A DNA stretch of 64,000 bases from Chrysopilus asiliformis (lineage: Eukaryota > Arthropoda > Insecta > Diptera > Rhagionidae), in assembly GCA_964034945.1 (NCBI GenBank), contig OZ035960.1, positions 49,021,002-49,085,001 on the forward strand, read 5' to 3'. Every line of letters starts with the position of its first letter. The stretch's first letter is position 1. Shown here in pieces: positions 12,290-22,811 of this stretch. The notes beneath the pieces are model-generated. The model was not told where the DNA came from, searched no databases, and worked only from the letters and a program-made list of their open reading frames with translations. The position numbers and the translations under genes are program-made.

Positions 12290-12905
12290 TTGCAGGACAT
12301 TCCGTTATCCTTACAGAATTTTAAATGTCAGAATCGGATTCAGCGACCCCAAAAACCCCCTAATGCCATTTTTCCCGGAAAAAATGGGAAAAGGATATGT
12401 GCGTCATCCTTCCGTTTTGAATTTTGAAAATCTAACACCGAATTCGTGATCAGCGACCCCGAAAACCCCCTGGTGCCAGTTTTTCCCGGGAAAAATGGGA
12501 AAAAGGATATTTGCGTTATCCTTACAGGACCTTCCGTTTTGAATTTTGAAAATCTAACACCGAATTCGTGATCAGCGACCCCGAAAACCCCCTGGTGCCA
12601 GTTTTTCCCGGGAAAAATGGGAAAAAGGATATTTGCGTTATCCTTACAGGACCTTCCGTTTTGAATTTTGAAAATCTAACACCGAATTCGTGATCAGCGA
12701 CCCCGAAAACCCCCTGGTGCCAGTTTTTCCCGGGAAAAATGGGAAAAAGGATATTTGCGTTATCCTTACAGGACCTTCCGTTTTGAATTTTGAAAATCTA
12801 ACACCGAATTCGTGATCAGCGACCCCGAAAACCCCCTGGTGCCAGTTTTTCCCGGAAAAAATGGGAAAAAGGATATTTGCGTTATCCTTACAGGACCTTC
12901 CATTA
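12290..12905. repeat. 122-bp tandem repeat array (about 4.5 units)
   Basis: GGACCTTCCGTTTTGAATTT recurs at 12527, 12649 and 12771, giving a 122-bp period. The central units look identical by eye, while the first and last are more diverged. Each unit contains CAGCGACCCCGAAAACCCCC and TTTTTCCCGGGAAAAA. The ORFs across it simply follow the repeat. Related single copies lie at about 43.02-43.09 kb, and more weakly at 57.3 kb. Confidence 0.85.
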
Positions 12906-13309
12906 TCCTTACAAGGATGGAGTAGTAAAAATATTGAACTGTCACCGGAACTACGCAAGGTGACAAAATTTCATCTTCCTAGGTTGCATAGTTTCGGAGA
13001 TATAAGGTTCCAAAGATTCCAGAGAAAGACACATAGCCACATAGTTAGGTCGCGACACTTCAACTTAATAGAAAGTGTATAAAAAAGGTTTTTACAATAT
13101 TAGAAATCAATTTTCTTCACTAATATGTAAAAACACACACCCAGACAAGCGCGGATTTAGGATGAAGACCGATGAAGAGGGATGAAGAGGGATGAATAGG
13201 GAGGATGAAGAGGGAGCACTGGAGTCATTACCCTCCTGAAAGCTCAGAAGGGGTCAAGGGGGTCATTTCTCTATCTCGAATATTCGATAACTCGAATTTT
13301 TGTTTGTCC

Positions 13310-13770
13310 CCTTTAGATTGGACAGGATCCAATAAAAAAAAGTCTCCAGTCCTACACAGATAGGACTTGGTGCTATAATTATAGGAACGTGTCCTATTTC
13401 AAATCAGAATGCCGCGAATATATATAGGAGAGAATCCAATAATCAATGGAGACATTACAACGTTTTATGGGATTGAGTCCTTTACAAAAGGGAATGTCGC
13501 CATATTTTTGTCGTAACCAGTCTAACATATATAGTAATCTCTCCCATGTAACACGTTGGAGTCTTTGCCATAATTTTGGGAATGGTTACACAAAAAAAAA
13601 AGAATATGACCACTTTTTTGTTGGAATGTGTCCTAAAAAATGTGGGAGCTGTTACACCTTTTTTATAGGAATGATTCCCATATTTGGCCACTATGCCGTT
13701 TTTTCCCATCTATGGTAGACTGGAGCATGCGATTTTGGTGGAATGGTTCCTATATGTTTTTTCCGTGTAC
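13310..13770. repeat. Segment with iterated GGAATG..TCC motifs
   Basis: Variants such as GGAATGTGTCC, GGAATGATTCCC, GGAATGGTTCC and GGAACGTGTCC recur many times in both orientations over about 450 bp. This resembles subterminal binding repeats of a non-autonomous transposon. Clear TIRs were not found. Confidence 0.4.
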
Positions 13771-13780
13771 CATACATTCA

Positions 13781-14636
13781 CCCTTGTTCTGAGATACGGC
13801 GTTAGCCCGCTAAACGTAACGCATTCGATTCGATTCGCTACGCGATCGGTGTTCTGAAAAATGGCGTTTGCTGTTTAAAAATACGGCAAACATCGCATGC
13901 AAAAGCAAAAGTAAAATATGGATTTCACGGTACCAATTTATTTATTATTGAGGCAGGAGGAGATAAACTCCTTGCGGGAGCAAAGAATTCTTCTGAGAAA
14001 TTCTTCGAACGTCATGAATTTAAGTGAAGAAGCGTGAGTATATAGAAAAAGTGTAACTTTCAATTCATATAAATTTTTTTCCTAGCTTTAGGAAGGATTT
14101 TCGGCTGAGCAAAACATCATTTTTATATATTCTGAGGAAATATTTTTTTGGTGGTCCCGAGCTGGATAATTTATCCGATATTGATTGCCAGATGGCCTGC
14201 ACCTCTGCCACTGGTCTCCGTGAATAGCTCTTCGCGATATCAGGGTGCTCCTTCATTACATCAATTAAATAGTCGAATTGCGCAGTATTTGTTGAATTTT
14301 TATTTCCACTCCTATTTGACAAATACACTTGTTATTTCATACTTAAATATATATTTCCATTATTTTCTACAAACATTTTAATTGATCGCAAAACAAAACC
14401 TGAAACTGCCTTCAATATCCACCAAACGCGAGAAAACTCAAGTGAGCAATTTAACCTCAAATATCAGCTCCCGGCGAATCTCAGAACAACGAAAATCGAA
14501 TCGAATAGAATGCGTTGCTCCGCGTTCAACTCAAGTTGGTGACTGCGTATTCAAGAACAACGAAAATGGAATATCGACTACTGATCGAGTACATATCGAA
14601 CAAACTAACGTAACGCCGTATCTCAGAACAAGGGTG
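13781..14636. mobile_element. TIR element O carrying a Myb/SANT remnant
   Basis: The termini CACCCTTGTTCTGAGATACG (13781) and its exact inverse ending at 14636 are a perfect TIR of at least 26 bp. An ATT trinucleotide abuts both ends. On the minus strand the interior encodes the N-terminal part of a zeste/Myb-SANT-like protein. The second proteins of PIF/Harbinger elements often carry such a domain. The transposase itself is absent. Confidence 0.65.
14065..14328 (-). pseudogene. Myb/SANT (zeste-type) DNA-binding domain remnant
   Basis: The frame reads through QFDYLIDVMKEHPDIAKSYS, then a helix with VQAIWQSISDKL and SSGPPK. This is the pattern of the Myb/SANT-like domain of zeste-type regulators found in insect transposon-associated proteins (family pattern from memory). 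After SGPPK the expected third-helix W..V...K region is missing and the frame becomes AT-rich noise, so the domain is cut off. It lies inside element O and is probably not functional. Confidence 0.6.
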
Positions 14637-14952
14637 ATTATTTTTACTTTCTTATACGTAGTATAATAAAGTATTGTATTCATGAAAAATTTAGACCTCT
14701 GAATTTTGCCTAAAAAACATTTCCCAAGTAATCCAGAATCGCTTGGAGTATTATTACAAAAATGTCTTTCTGTCTGTCGATCTGTTAGTCTGTGTATAAG
14801 ATTTCTCAAAAACTAATAGGGTTAGAGTAGCCTGACCATTTATCCCCGTTTGAGGGGGATTATCCCCTTTTCGGACTTGGCTATCCCCCACATCCCCCTA
14901 AAAAATCCACCTTTTTTCCAAGATTTATTTATGAAAGAAACGCAATTTTTCG

Positions 14953-15193
14953 AGTTTTTGGCTATTGTCGAATACGCGTTCGCTCTGCCATGAACATCAG
15001 CACCAGTCGAACGTGTTTTCTCGGCGATCAATAAAATTTGGACGACGGAAAAACTAAAACTCTAAAATCGATTCTTTTCACCAAAAACAATATTAATCTC
15101 AGCTGTTTGGAGTTTTTCGATTATTTGAAAAAGGACAAAGATATGTTGAAACAAATCTCTTCTCAAGAAAATTACAATGAAAAACATAAATAA
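14953..15193 (+). pseudogene. hAT transposase C-terminal (dimerisation) remnant
   Basis: The frame contains APVERVFSAINKIWTTEKLK, the hallmark S.PVERVFS..N.IW..EK motif of the hAT C-terminal dimerisation region. A few bases on, another stretch reads FFDYLKKDKDMLKQIS. In-frame stops occur before TSAPVERV and after KLKL, and a frame change is needed to join the two parts. Only the last 80 or so residues survive, so this is a dead fragment. It ends about 100 bp before the non-autonomous hAT-like insertion at 15302. Confidence 0.6.
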
Positions 15194-15301
15194 AAAAGCA
15201 ATGTTTTAATTAATTAATAAAAATTTTTTCATTTTTATTTTTCATCCCCCTTCATCACCCTCATTTTATCCTCCATTGGCTCCAAAAAAAATGGCCACGC
15301 T

Positions 15302-16062
15302 TAGGGATGCAACATCGTTCATTAAACCTCGATATATCGAAAATCGATGTTTTTTTAAGGCGACATCGATGTCAAAAAACATCGTTCTGAAAACATCTAT
15401 ACCTCCATGTTTTGAAAAAGTTAAATTTAATAAATAATTTAGCCACCTGTCGGATGCTCTACTGTGGGTGGAGTCCACCCAGGTAGAATTAACACGGTTT
15501 TAATTCTTCTTATACGTTGAACCACCAAAAACCCGTTAGTTTTCGAGATATTCGCAAAAAACTATTTTTTTTTAAATACCGGCATATCTTCATAACGGAG
15601 TTCTAGTAAAATACATAAATGTAGCAAATTTTATTGTTTCCAAGTTTTGTAATACATAAGACTACTGGAAAATGGTTAGTTTCGGAATAAATCGCAAAAA
15701 ACCGCATAGTTTTTAAAAAGCCGCCGTTTTGGTTACTTCCGGTTAACGGATTTCCACATCAGGACCAAACTTCTCTGTAAAATTTCATGGCTAGCTCTGG
15801 TATTTTTTGCGAAATCTTGTAGAAAGATGAAACCGAAAATTGATACCAAAGAAAATTTAAACAAATCTTTAAGTAGAGTGGAGATATTAAATCAGCTAAA
15901 ATTAGTTTCTCTACTAATTTTATAAAGAGTAATGTTCTAATATCGTGGATAGCAACATCGATACCTCGATATATCGGCCTGTTCAACATCGAGGTTAAAA
16001 CTCAATATTTTTCAACGATACCTCGATGTTTTGCAAACATCGAGGTATCGTTGGCATCCCTA
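15302..16062. mobile_element. Non-autonomous hAT element
   Basis: The ends TAGGGATGC and GCATCCCTA are inverted, and subterminal ACCTCGAT..ATCGAGG repeats lie on both sides. The flanks GCCACGCT (15294-15301) and GTCACGCT (16063-16070) are an 8-bp target duplication with one mismatch, as expected for hAT. The interior (15520-15800) holds one copy of repeat G. No transposase. Confidence 0.75.
15520..15800 (+). repeat. Repeat G, copy inside the hAT element
   Basis: It starts AACCACCAAAAACCCGTTAG and includes TTCTAGTAAAATACA and TTCCGGTTAACGGATTT. The same sequence is present in reverse orientation at 16074-16396, just outside the hAT element. Confidence 0.6.
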
Positions 16063-16073
16063 GTCACGCTAGG

Positions 16074-16396
16074 TTAGAGCCATGAAATTTTACAGCAGGG
16101 ATGTTGGGTCCTGGAATGGGACGATTTTATCAACGTTTGGTGTTTTAAATCCGTTAACTGGAAATACCCAAAATGACCGCTTTTTAAAAATAGCAATTTC
16201 GCTTTTTGTTATTTACACCGAAACTACGCGTTTCTCAGTAGTCTACAGTATGACATAAGTTAAAGATATTAAAATTTTCTACAGTTTTGTATTTTACTAG
16301 AACTCTGTATCGCAAGCCGTTATCGGCATATACCGTTATTTAAAAAAAAAACAATTTTTTGCGATTATCTCGAAAAAACGGGTTTTTGGTGGTTTA
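16074..16396 (-). repeat. Repeat G, inverted copy outside the hAT element
   Basis: It reads GAGCCATGAAATTTTACAG through TATTTTACTAGAACTCTG to CGGGTTTTTGGTGG, the inverse of the 15520-15800 copy with point differences. It directly abuts the hAT target duplication. Confidence 0.6.
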
Positions 16397-16397
16397 A

Positions 16398-16646
16398 CCC
16401 GTTCGGTACATGTTTTTTTCTATGGGGTTAAAGATTCTCTCTATACAAATTAATAATGTTTAAGCTATTAGTATTCATTTAAAAAAAAAAATTTTTTATT
16501 TTTTACAAATACGTCCACTGTAGTCCATCTTATTACTCAAAAAATCAAAATTGGGTCACAAATGCACTTAAAGGTGCACTGAATGAGAATAGAGTGTTGA
16601 AAATAAATAAATAATAAGACAATTCAAATTTTTTAGCATGAATGGG
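16398..16646. mobile_element. Possible piggyBac-type MITE (TTAA flanks)
   Basis: TTAA-CCCGTTCGGTACATG on the left and GCATGAATGGG-TTAA on the right form a short inverted end pair within TTAA targets, the piggyBac signature. The termini are short and the interior is AT-rich. Confidence 0.35.
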
Positions 16647-17160
16647 TTAATGTATGAGATGAATTGAGGAGAATGTTTGCCACAATTTTGTCTGTTACCA
16701 TTATCGAGATATTATTAAAAAAATAGGTTTTTGCGAATTGTCCTATCATCCGATATTGACCAATATATACTGGAAAAAAATTAAATGTCTTAATAAACGA
16801 AATGAACAATCAGAATTAAATTTTTTTATTCACAAAGTTACTACCTTAGGAAATCGAGTGATGAATTTTGCGCCATCTCTTCACAAAGAAATGAGAATAC
16901 AAATGACGCTTTTAACAACTATTATAAGTTTTTAACAACTTTTTTTAAGTGACCCGATTTGGATCAACGTTATTATTTACGTGAAAAATTTATCTGGAAA
17001 AATGCGAAATGTTTTAAAAACGGCGCAGGACGAACAATTCTTTCGCCAGATAGATATTAGAGAGAGGACCAAATCTACGTAAGACTTCTGATAGTTCCAA
17101 GTCAGAGGATTCCAATTCCAAGTCAGAGGATTCGCGTGCTGCAAAGTTCTTGTGTTATAA

Positions 17161-17365
17161 AGCCTAGTATGCAGTTCGAGTGAAATTGAATTTTAACGCG
17201 GTGGTACATTTAAATCGCAGCAGAACTGAAAAAAAGCAGACTCTGGACAGAAAAAAAACAAACTGAAATAGGGATAAAAACAAAGGGTTGCTTTACTACA
17301 GACGTCAGAATTTTTTAATTTAATGAAAAAATTGTAATAATACATATCCCTATTTCAGTTTGCTG
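17161..17365. mobile_element. Element R family, left-end fragment
   Basis: AGCCTAGTATGCAGTTCGAG matches the left end of the complete element at 56622-57016 and is preceded by TAA. The matching right end is absent. An inverted pair AACTGAAATAGGGAT/ATCCCTATTTCAGTT lies in the remainder. Confidence 0.45.
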
Positions 17366-17480
17366 ATATGTTTTGTATTGAAAAAATATTCTAGGGAAGT
17401 TAATTTCTTTTTTTCAACAACAAAAAACAATGCTTTCTGCTCTATACTTTTTTTTTACTCGTTTTGTGGATTTTATTTAA

Positions 17481-17739
17481 AACATAATAAAAGCTATAAT
17501 TGCCAATCTGGCAATTATTGAAAATCCGTATGATGATTTAAGTGAACGGCGAACAGTTGTATCAAAATTCCAGTTTGAAGTCAAACTTCCTAATTAGATT
17601 TTTTTTAAATTTATTCCAATCGGATTTTGATGTATGGGAGTTTTATGTAGAATCATATCCTAAATAACTTTTGTTCTTGCACTTTTTTGATAAGATGCAC
17701 CGTTTTTGAGATATTCGGTTTCACCATACGGGTATAATA
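17481..17739 (+). mobile_element. mini-me-like family A, copy A3 (core deleted)
   Basis: The head is normal (AACATAATAAAAGCTATAAT) and continues to GAGATATTCG, which joins straight to GTTTCACCATACGGGTATA. The G-C-rich core and the (GTCY)n tract are gone while both ends are kept. Confidence 0.65.
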
Positions 17740-18144
17740 ATTTTATTTAAAATTGGTTTATGATAAGAGAAGTGTCAAATAAATATCATACATACAGTGT
17801 TCAAAACGCTCCCAAGTCTAATCTTTCGTTCAAATTAGTTATATTTATAATAACGAACCTTTTACATAAATTTACTACTATTTCATCGATTTTACTACTA
17901 TTTTTCGGTCGATTTACTACGATTTCAAAAATCAAAAGTCACAACCCTGAACAGAACTTTAATGCTGGGAGCGAAATATGTAAGACCACAAATTTGTTAT
18001 AAAAAGCGGCCTTACGCCCCGCTCCCCCTACAAATGGCGACTAGTTACGCCCATGGATTTTATAATTGCAAATTTTAAGGTGTTGCAACCCGAACCATAT
18101 TGATGATGACGTCACCATCACTTTAAAAAAGATATTCCAAAGAA

Positions 18145-18485
18145 CCATGCAGGATTCGACGATTTTTATGCCCCCGGGGTAACTTCTGAACCAGTTCGGG
18201 TTTCACTTTCGTAGTACATCCATTGGAAAGGTAATTTGCTCTAGTTTCATTGATATAAGCTCTTTTTTGGCGGGGAACTGCAGGGGGATGGTCAGCTGCC
18301 ATCTTAGGCGTAATGATTTTTCCATCAAAAAATCATTGCGCCCAAGATGGCAGCTGACCACCCCCCTGCAGTTCCCCGCCAAAAAAGAGCTTATGTCCAT
18401 GAAACTAGAGCAAAATACCGTTCTAATGCTGGTACAACCAAAGTGAAACCCAAAAGTTAGTCAAGGGGCATTTTCGTGCATCGTT
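18145..18485. mobile_element. Foldback element with long inverted arms
   Basis: About 18240-18310 and 18330-18400 are near-identical inverted arms (AGCTCTTTTTTGGCGGGGAA and inverse, CAGCTGCCATCTT and inverse). Weaker inverse homology extends outward (GGGTTTCACTTTCG against CAAAGTGAAACCC). No ORF and no clear target duplication. Confidence 0.65.
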
Positions 18486-20559
18486 CTTTGTCTAAATTAC
18501 ATTTAAGTTTATGAAAACACCACAAACCTTACGTGATGAATTAATTTTATTAAAAAGTCATAAATTTTGGTATAATTTCTTTATCGATGCGTCAAGAATT
18601 AATCTCTGCTTAGAATTAAGTTTTGATGTTTTAAAAACATCAAGCACAAATCAGGTTTCCCAAATGATATCATTGTCTTCGTTAATTTCATCTAAATAAC
18701 ATTTACAAAATCAAATTATTGAAATCACGTATTTAAATTGAATTTAAAATTTACGTTGGAAAACGTAAACAAAAAATATGAATTAAACTTAACAAAGAAA
18801 AAAATATATATTATAAATTAGCACTATTTTCTTGAATGAAGTAAAATATTAATGAAATAATTTTTTTTTAATAAATCCTTATGAAATTACATTTCTTTTA
18901 AGAATGTTTACATTGCTTTTGTTTAGTTAATCAAGTACAAGTAATAAAATTAATAAATTATCTTTGGATATCTAACTACATTAGATACAGGAAAAATGTA
19001 TAAAAATCTTTTGATTTTTTGTTTTTTTTTTTCTTTCATTTTAAATAATTATTTAATAATTTAAAAAATCCCTTTCACTTCTTACAAATACAATACAAAA
19101 TATTTTTTTACAACTAGAGTGCAAAATGCTATTTTCTTTATGAATTTGTTTTAGAGGAAATTAGTTGCCAATTTTTTAGTTCCAAAGTTTGGTTTTTTAA
19201 ATTTATGTTGGAACTGTTTTTTTATTTTTTCCGTCAAATCTTTTCTGGCTGGAATATTAATCTCATTCGTTAATCGTTTTTTTTTTCAGCTAGCACTATG
19301 ACAAATCAAATGCGATATGTTACCGTATTGCACGGTTTTTAAAGACAGTCAAACAAATTTTTAAAAAAAATTAATCTTTATTTTCATTTTATTTGTTTGT
19401 TTGTGCAACTATAAATATTTTGTAGAAGGTAAACCGTCAAAAAAATTGTTTACTGTCTTTAAAAATCGTGAAATTGAAATACCATAGCTATAGCAAATTA
19501 ATTGCCATGTATTTTTTTATATTTTAAAATAAGTAATTATTTTAATTACTGAGAAAATTTGCTAATCTGTGGTTAACAGTTAAACAGATCACAGAATTCT
19601 TTTTACCATGTTTTCTACAATAACAAGAAATTTTTGTCAGTTTTCAGTAGCAATAAAAATTATTTACAGTTTTTTTAATTTCAGAATGTCATATTTAAGC
19701 AACAATATGTATTTTATTATGATTATTCTTAAAAAATTCATTTGTTTTAGGGAGCAATTTTTCTCAGCAATTTTTTTGTCGTTTTGTTTAAATTTTTAGA
19801 ACTATTTTTTCCCAAGTAATGGAATGTTTAGGATATTAGTTTTTTGTTGCTTATATTTTATTACCAAACAGTTAGATATTAAAAATAATGAGAAATAACT
19901 TTTTTTAGCAAATATTTTCACGCTATTAGGATATAAAATTCAAAAAAAAGTTCGAATTTATAAACGCATTTTTCAATTTTTTTGAATTTTTAAAGAAAAC
20001 TTGGCCCGCAAATATAATTAAATAACAAATTTTGAAATTTTTTCTGTAGTTTTCTACTAAATTTCTTTTTTTTTAAGCTTTGTACAGAGGTTTGGGATTT
20101 GCACTTGTGGTTAAAGAAATGAAATAATTGAAAAAAAAACTCCGTCAACAAAATCCGGCTTTGAATGGCTGTTTTTTTTTTAAGAAAAAGGCTCAGTGGG
20201 GTATCAAATTTTCAAAATATGACAACCTTTATAAGTTTTACTTAAGTTTTACGAAACAAAACCAAGAAATTTTCTTGGAATTGAAAACAATCCAAATTGC
20301 GAGCAAGGGCTGTCTATAAAATACGTTACACTGGGTTTTGATATTCTAAACTCCTTCGTCCCAGTTTTTTGCTTGTTTTCTCCCTTAAATGTGGGACATA
20401 TAGGCAACCCGTGACAACTATTAACACAAAAAATTTAGTTATTTCTCATTAATTAGCATTATGAATTTACTTTTACAGAATCTTATCTACTCTAAGATAG
20501 TTGAAAGCAACAAATACGTTGGAGTGGAATACCCAAGGAGCGAAGGAATGGAAAAATAC
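18486..20559. other. AT-rich gene-free region 3' of Rab9
   Basis: Homopolymeric A/T runs dominate and no exon can be supported. Part may be Rab9 3' untranslated sequence, since Rab9 is on the minus strand and ends at 20560. Confidence 0.4.
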
Positions 20560-21386
20560 CTAAAACTGTTCATTGCGACTTGTACGATTGTTGACAGCGG
20601 GTGAATTGGAACGACTATCGCCGGATATCCCAGCGCAACAGGTACGTCCTTGTGTAGGCAACCGAACTCCTTTGGTTAAGTCAATTGTGTCGCCGTGGGC
20701 TCGCATCTCCCGCTCTGTTGATTTCTCAAGCTTCTGCCACTGTTTCACGGCCAGGGCGAACGCTTCATTCACATTGGTGGCGTTCTTTGCTGACGTTTCA
20801 ATAAAACTTGAAATGTGATATTCCTGGCACCATGACGAGACCTCCTCGATACTAACCTGTCGATATTGTGGCTCAGTGTCGTTCTGAAATCAGGTGATCA
20901 ACTAATCGTTTATGGTTTAGATAAAAACATGAGTGATATCTACCTTGTTGCCGACTACAATAAATGGGAAGTAATCTGCATTGACATCCGCATACTTTAG
21001 AAACTCCTCACGCCATTGAATTAAGCCTTTGAAGCTATCCCTGTCGTTCACCGCATAAGAAAGTAGGCAGATGTCTGATCCTCGGTAAAACGGTGTCCTT
21101 AAGGCCCGAAAACGCTCCTGGCCTGCTGTATCCCAGATCTTAAACGGGAATCAATATTAAATTGGATTTCCTATCGCATTCAAATTAGGATTCTTACCTG
21201 CAAGGTATATTTCTCGCCATCGACTTCAATGTCTTTATTCATAAACTCCACTCCGATTGTATGGAAACTGTTCTCGTCGAACCTATTCGATACAAACCGA
21301 TTCATAAGGCAACTTTTACCCACTCCGCCGTCACCCAAAATCACAACTTTTAACAAAGTTGATTTATGTGGCCGCATACTCGTCAT
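20560..21386 (-). CDS. Rab9: Rab9 small GTPase (3 coding exons)
   Basis: Coding exons on the minus strand are 21386-21198, 21138-20944 and 20883-20560 (189, 195 and 324 nt, all phase 0). They are joined by GTAAGA..AG and GTAGAT..AG introns and give 235 residues. Visible G motifs are GDGGVGKS (residues 18-25), switch I HTIGVEF (about 42-48), WDTAGQE (65-71), VVGNKND (124-130, across the second splice) and ETSAK. The Rab-type FRALRTPFYRGSD follows WDTAGQE. The switch I to G3 sequence NKDIEVDGEKYTLQIWDTAG and the overall pattern fit Rab9, which acts in late endosome to Golgi recycling. The start is the ATG giving MTSMRPHKSTLLKVVILGDG. Oddly, the reading frame has Cys-Cys (TCCAG) but ends ..SRNEQF, without a terminal prenylation cysteine pair. 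A TAG-GTATTT junction at the stop could hide an alternative splice. Confidence 0.9.
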
Positions 21387-22811
21387 GGCTGGACAAAATT
21401 CTCTAACTTTTACTACTTCTTAAAAACAAGATATGATTTTTTGAATTGCTTCGCCAGTATTTCTAATTTAACAAATAAAAATGCAGCGATTAAAGCTCGA
21501 ATCGTTTCATAATTGTATTCCCTTTAGAACTGCGACGTTCTTTGTTTATTTTCGTGCTAATAGAACTATTAATTAGGCGGCAAGGTTAACGACTTCGTAT
21601 CGAAATTTAGTTACCATGTCTCTTCTTTGGTTAATCGTAATACTTCACGTTATCAATAAAATTATCAAAATAGTAATTGCCAAGGAAAATACCTTAAGAT
21701 CACAAAAAAAAACTAAAATTACGCAAAATATTTTGACAGGTAGAATATGATCTCAACTTCACCCAGTACAACATTTGTTACTTGTAACAGTCTAGAGAGC
21801 CTATAATAATCTATAGAGTGGACAATTGGATGTGTAAAAATGTCCACCACGCTGAAAATCGAGCGCGAAAAACTTTGAATCTTCGATTCATTGTTACTAA
21901 TACCTGCCAAAATAACTAAAATAGGTTCGTAGTTGTTTTAATCAATTGAAAAATTGTTTACAGAATGTTCTAATCTGGAGAAAAAGTTTTTGTAACTGGT
22001 CTAATAGACTGTTCTAATTAAAGTTAAGAAACTGTCCTACTCAGTAGGATAGTTTATAAGGTGCTGAATTCCACTCTCTAGATTCTAGTCTTGCATCTGT
22101 CTTTACTCAAAAAACTTGTATGACCAAACATTTATCGAAAAATGCTATTTAAGAAATGGAATCGGTGCCCATACAATGCGAAAAGGAAAAGATAGGTAGC
22201 AATACGACTGGATTCAAAAGTTGTGATGATTGAAAGTCAGATAAAAAAAAGTAGTGGAAGATATGAAATAACGTGACGCCGCACTAGAGCCCATTTTGGT
22301 ATTTCATCGCCATAAAATCGATTTTTTTACAATATTTTTAAAAAAAAGGTAGTTCAAAGTACATTTTCTAAAAGTAAGAAAGCCAAATTTTCAGCCCTCA
22401 ATACGACTGGATCAATATTGTGAAAGTTCTTAAATATTTCGGGAAATTACTTTTTGCTGTATATTTAAGAAACTCGTTTTTCAGCACAATTTTCGGCTTT
22501 ACTGGCCCAAAACTAAAAAGGTTCGCCGAGTTTCGCGATTCAACTAAAAAAAAGACAACAAAATATGGTCCCTTGTTAACATCGCTGCCAATTTTCAGCT
22601 ACTAATATCTTCTACTCGATCATTTATTAGGATTAGAAAAAAAATCTTTTGGGGTATGAATGAACAAAAGATTACACGGCATATTCGATTATCCTCTATA
22701 AATTATTGAGGCGGATTCATCCTTACTGATAACAGCTTGTTTAGGATTTTATTCATTAAGGACCTCATTAAGAGATCCTTAGTTTCTTTATATACCTCTG
22801 GCGAGAAATAA
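21387..22811. other. Rab9 upstream region, no other gene seen
   Basis: This interval holds the presumed Rab9 promoter and 5' UTR (minus strand) and AT-rich sequence. No ORF with a recognisable domain and no clear repeat ends. Confidence 0.4.

Noticed and set aside
12644..12966. Minus-strand 104-residue frame with repeated KDNANILFPIFSGK-like units
   Set aside because: Produced by the 122-bp tandem repeat; the unit length and non-coding relatives argue against a protein.
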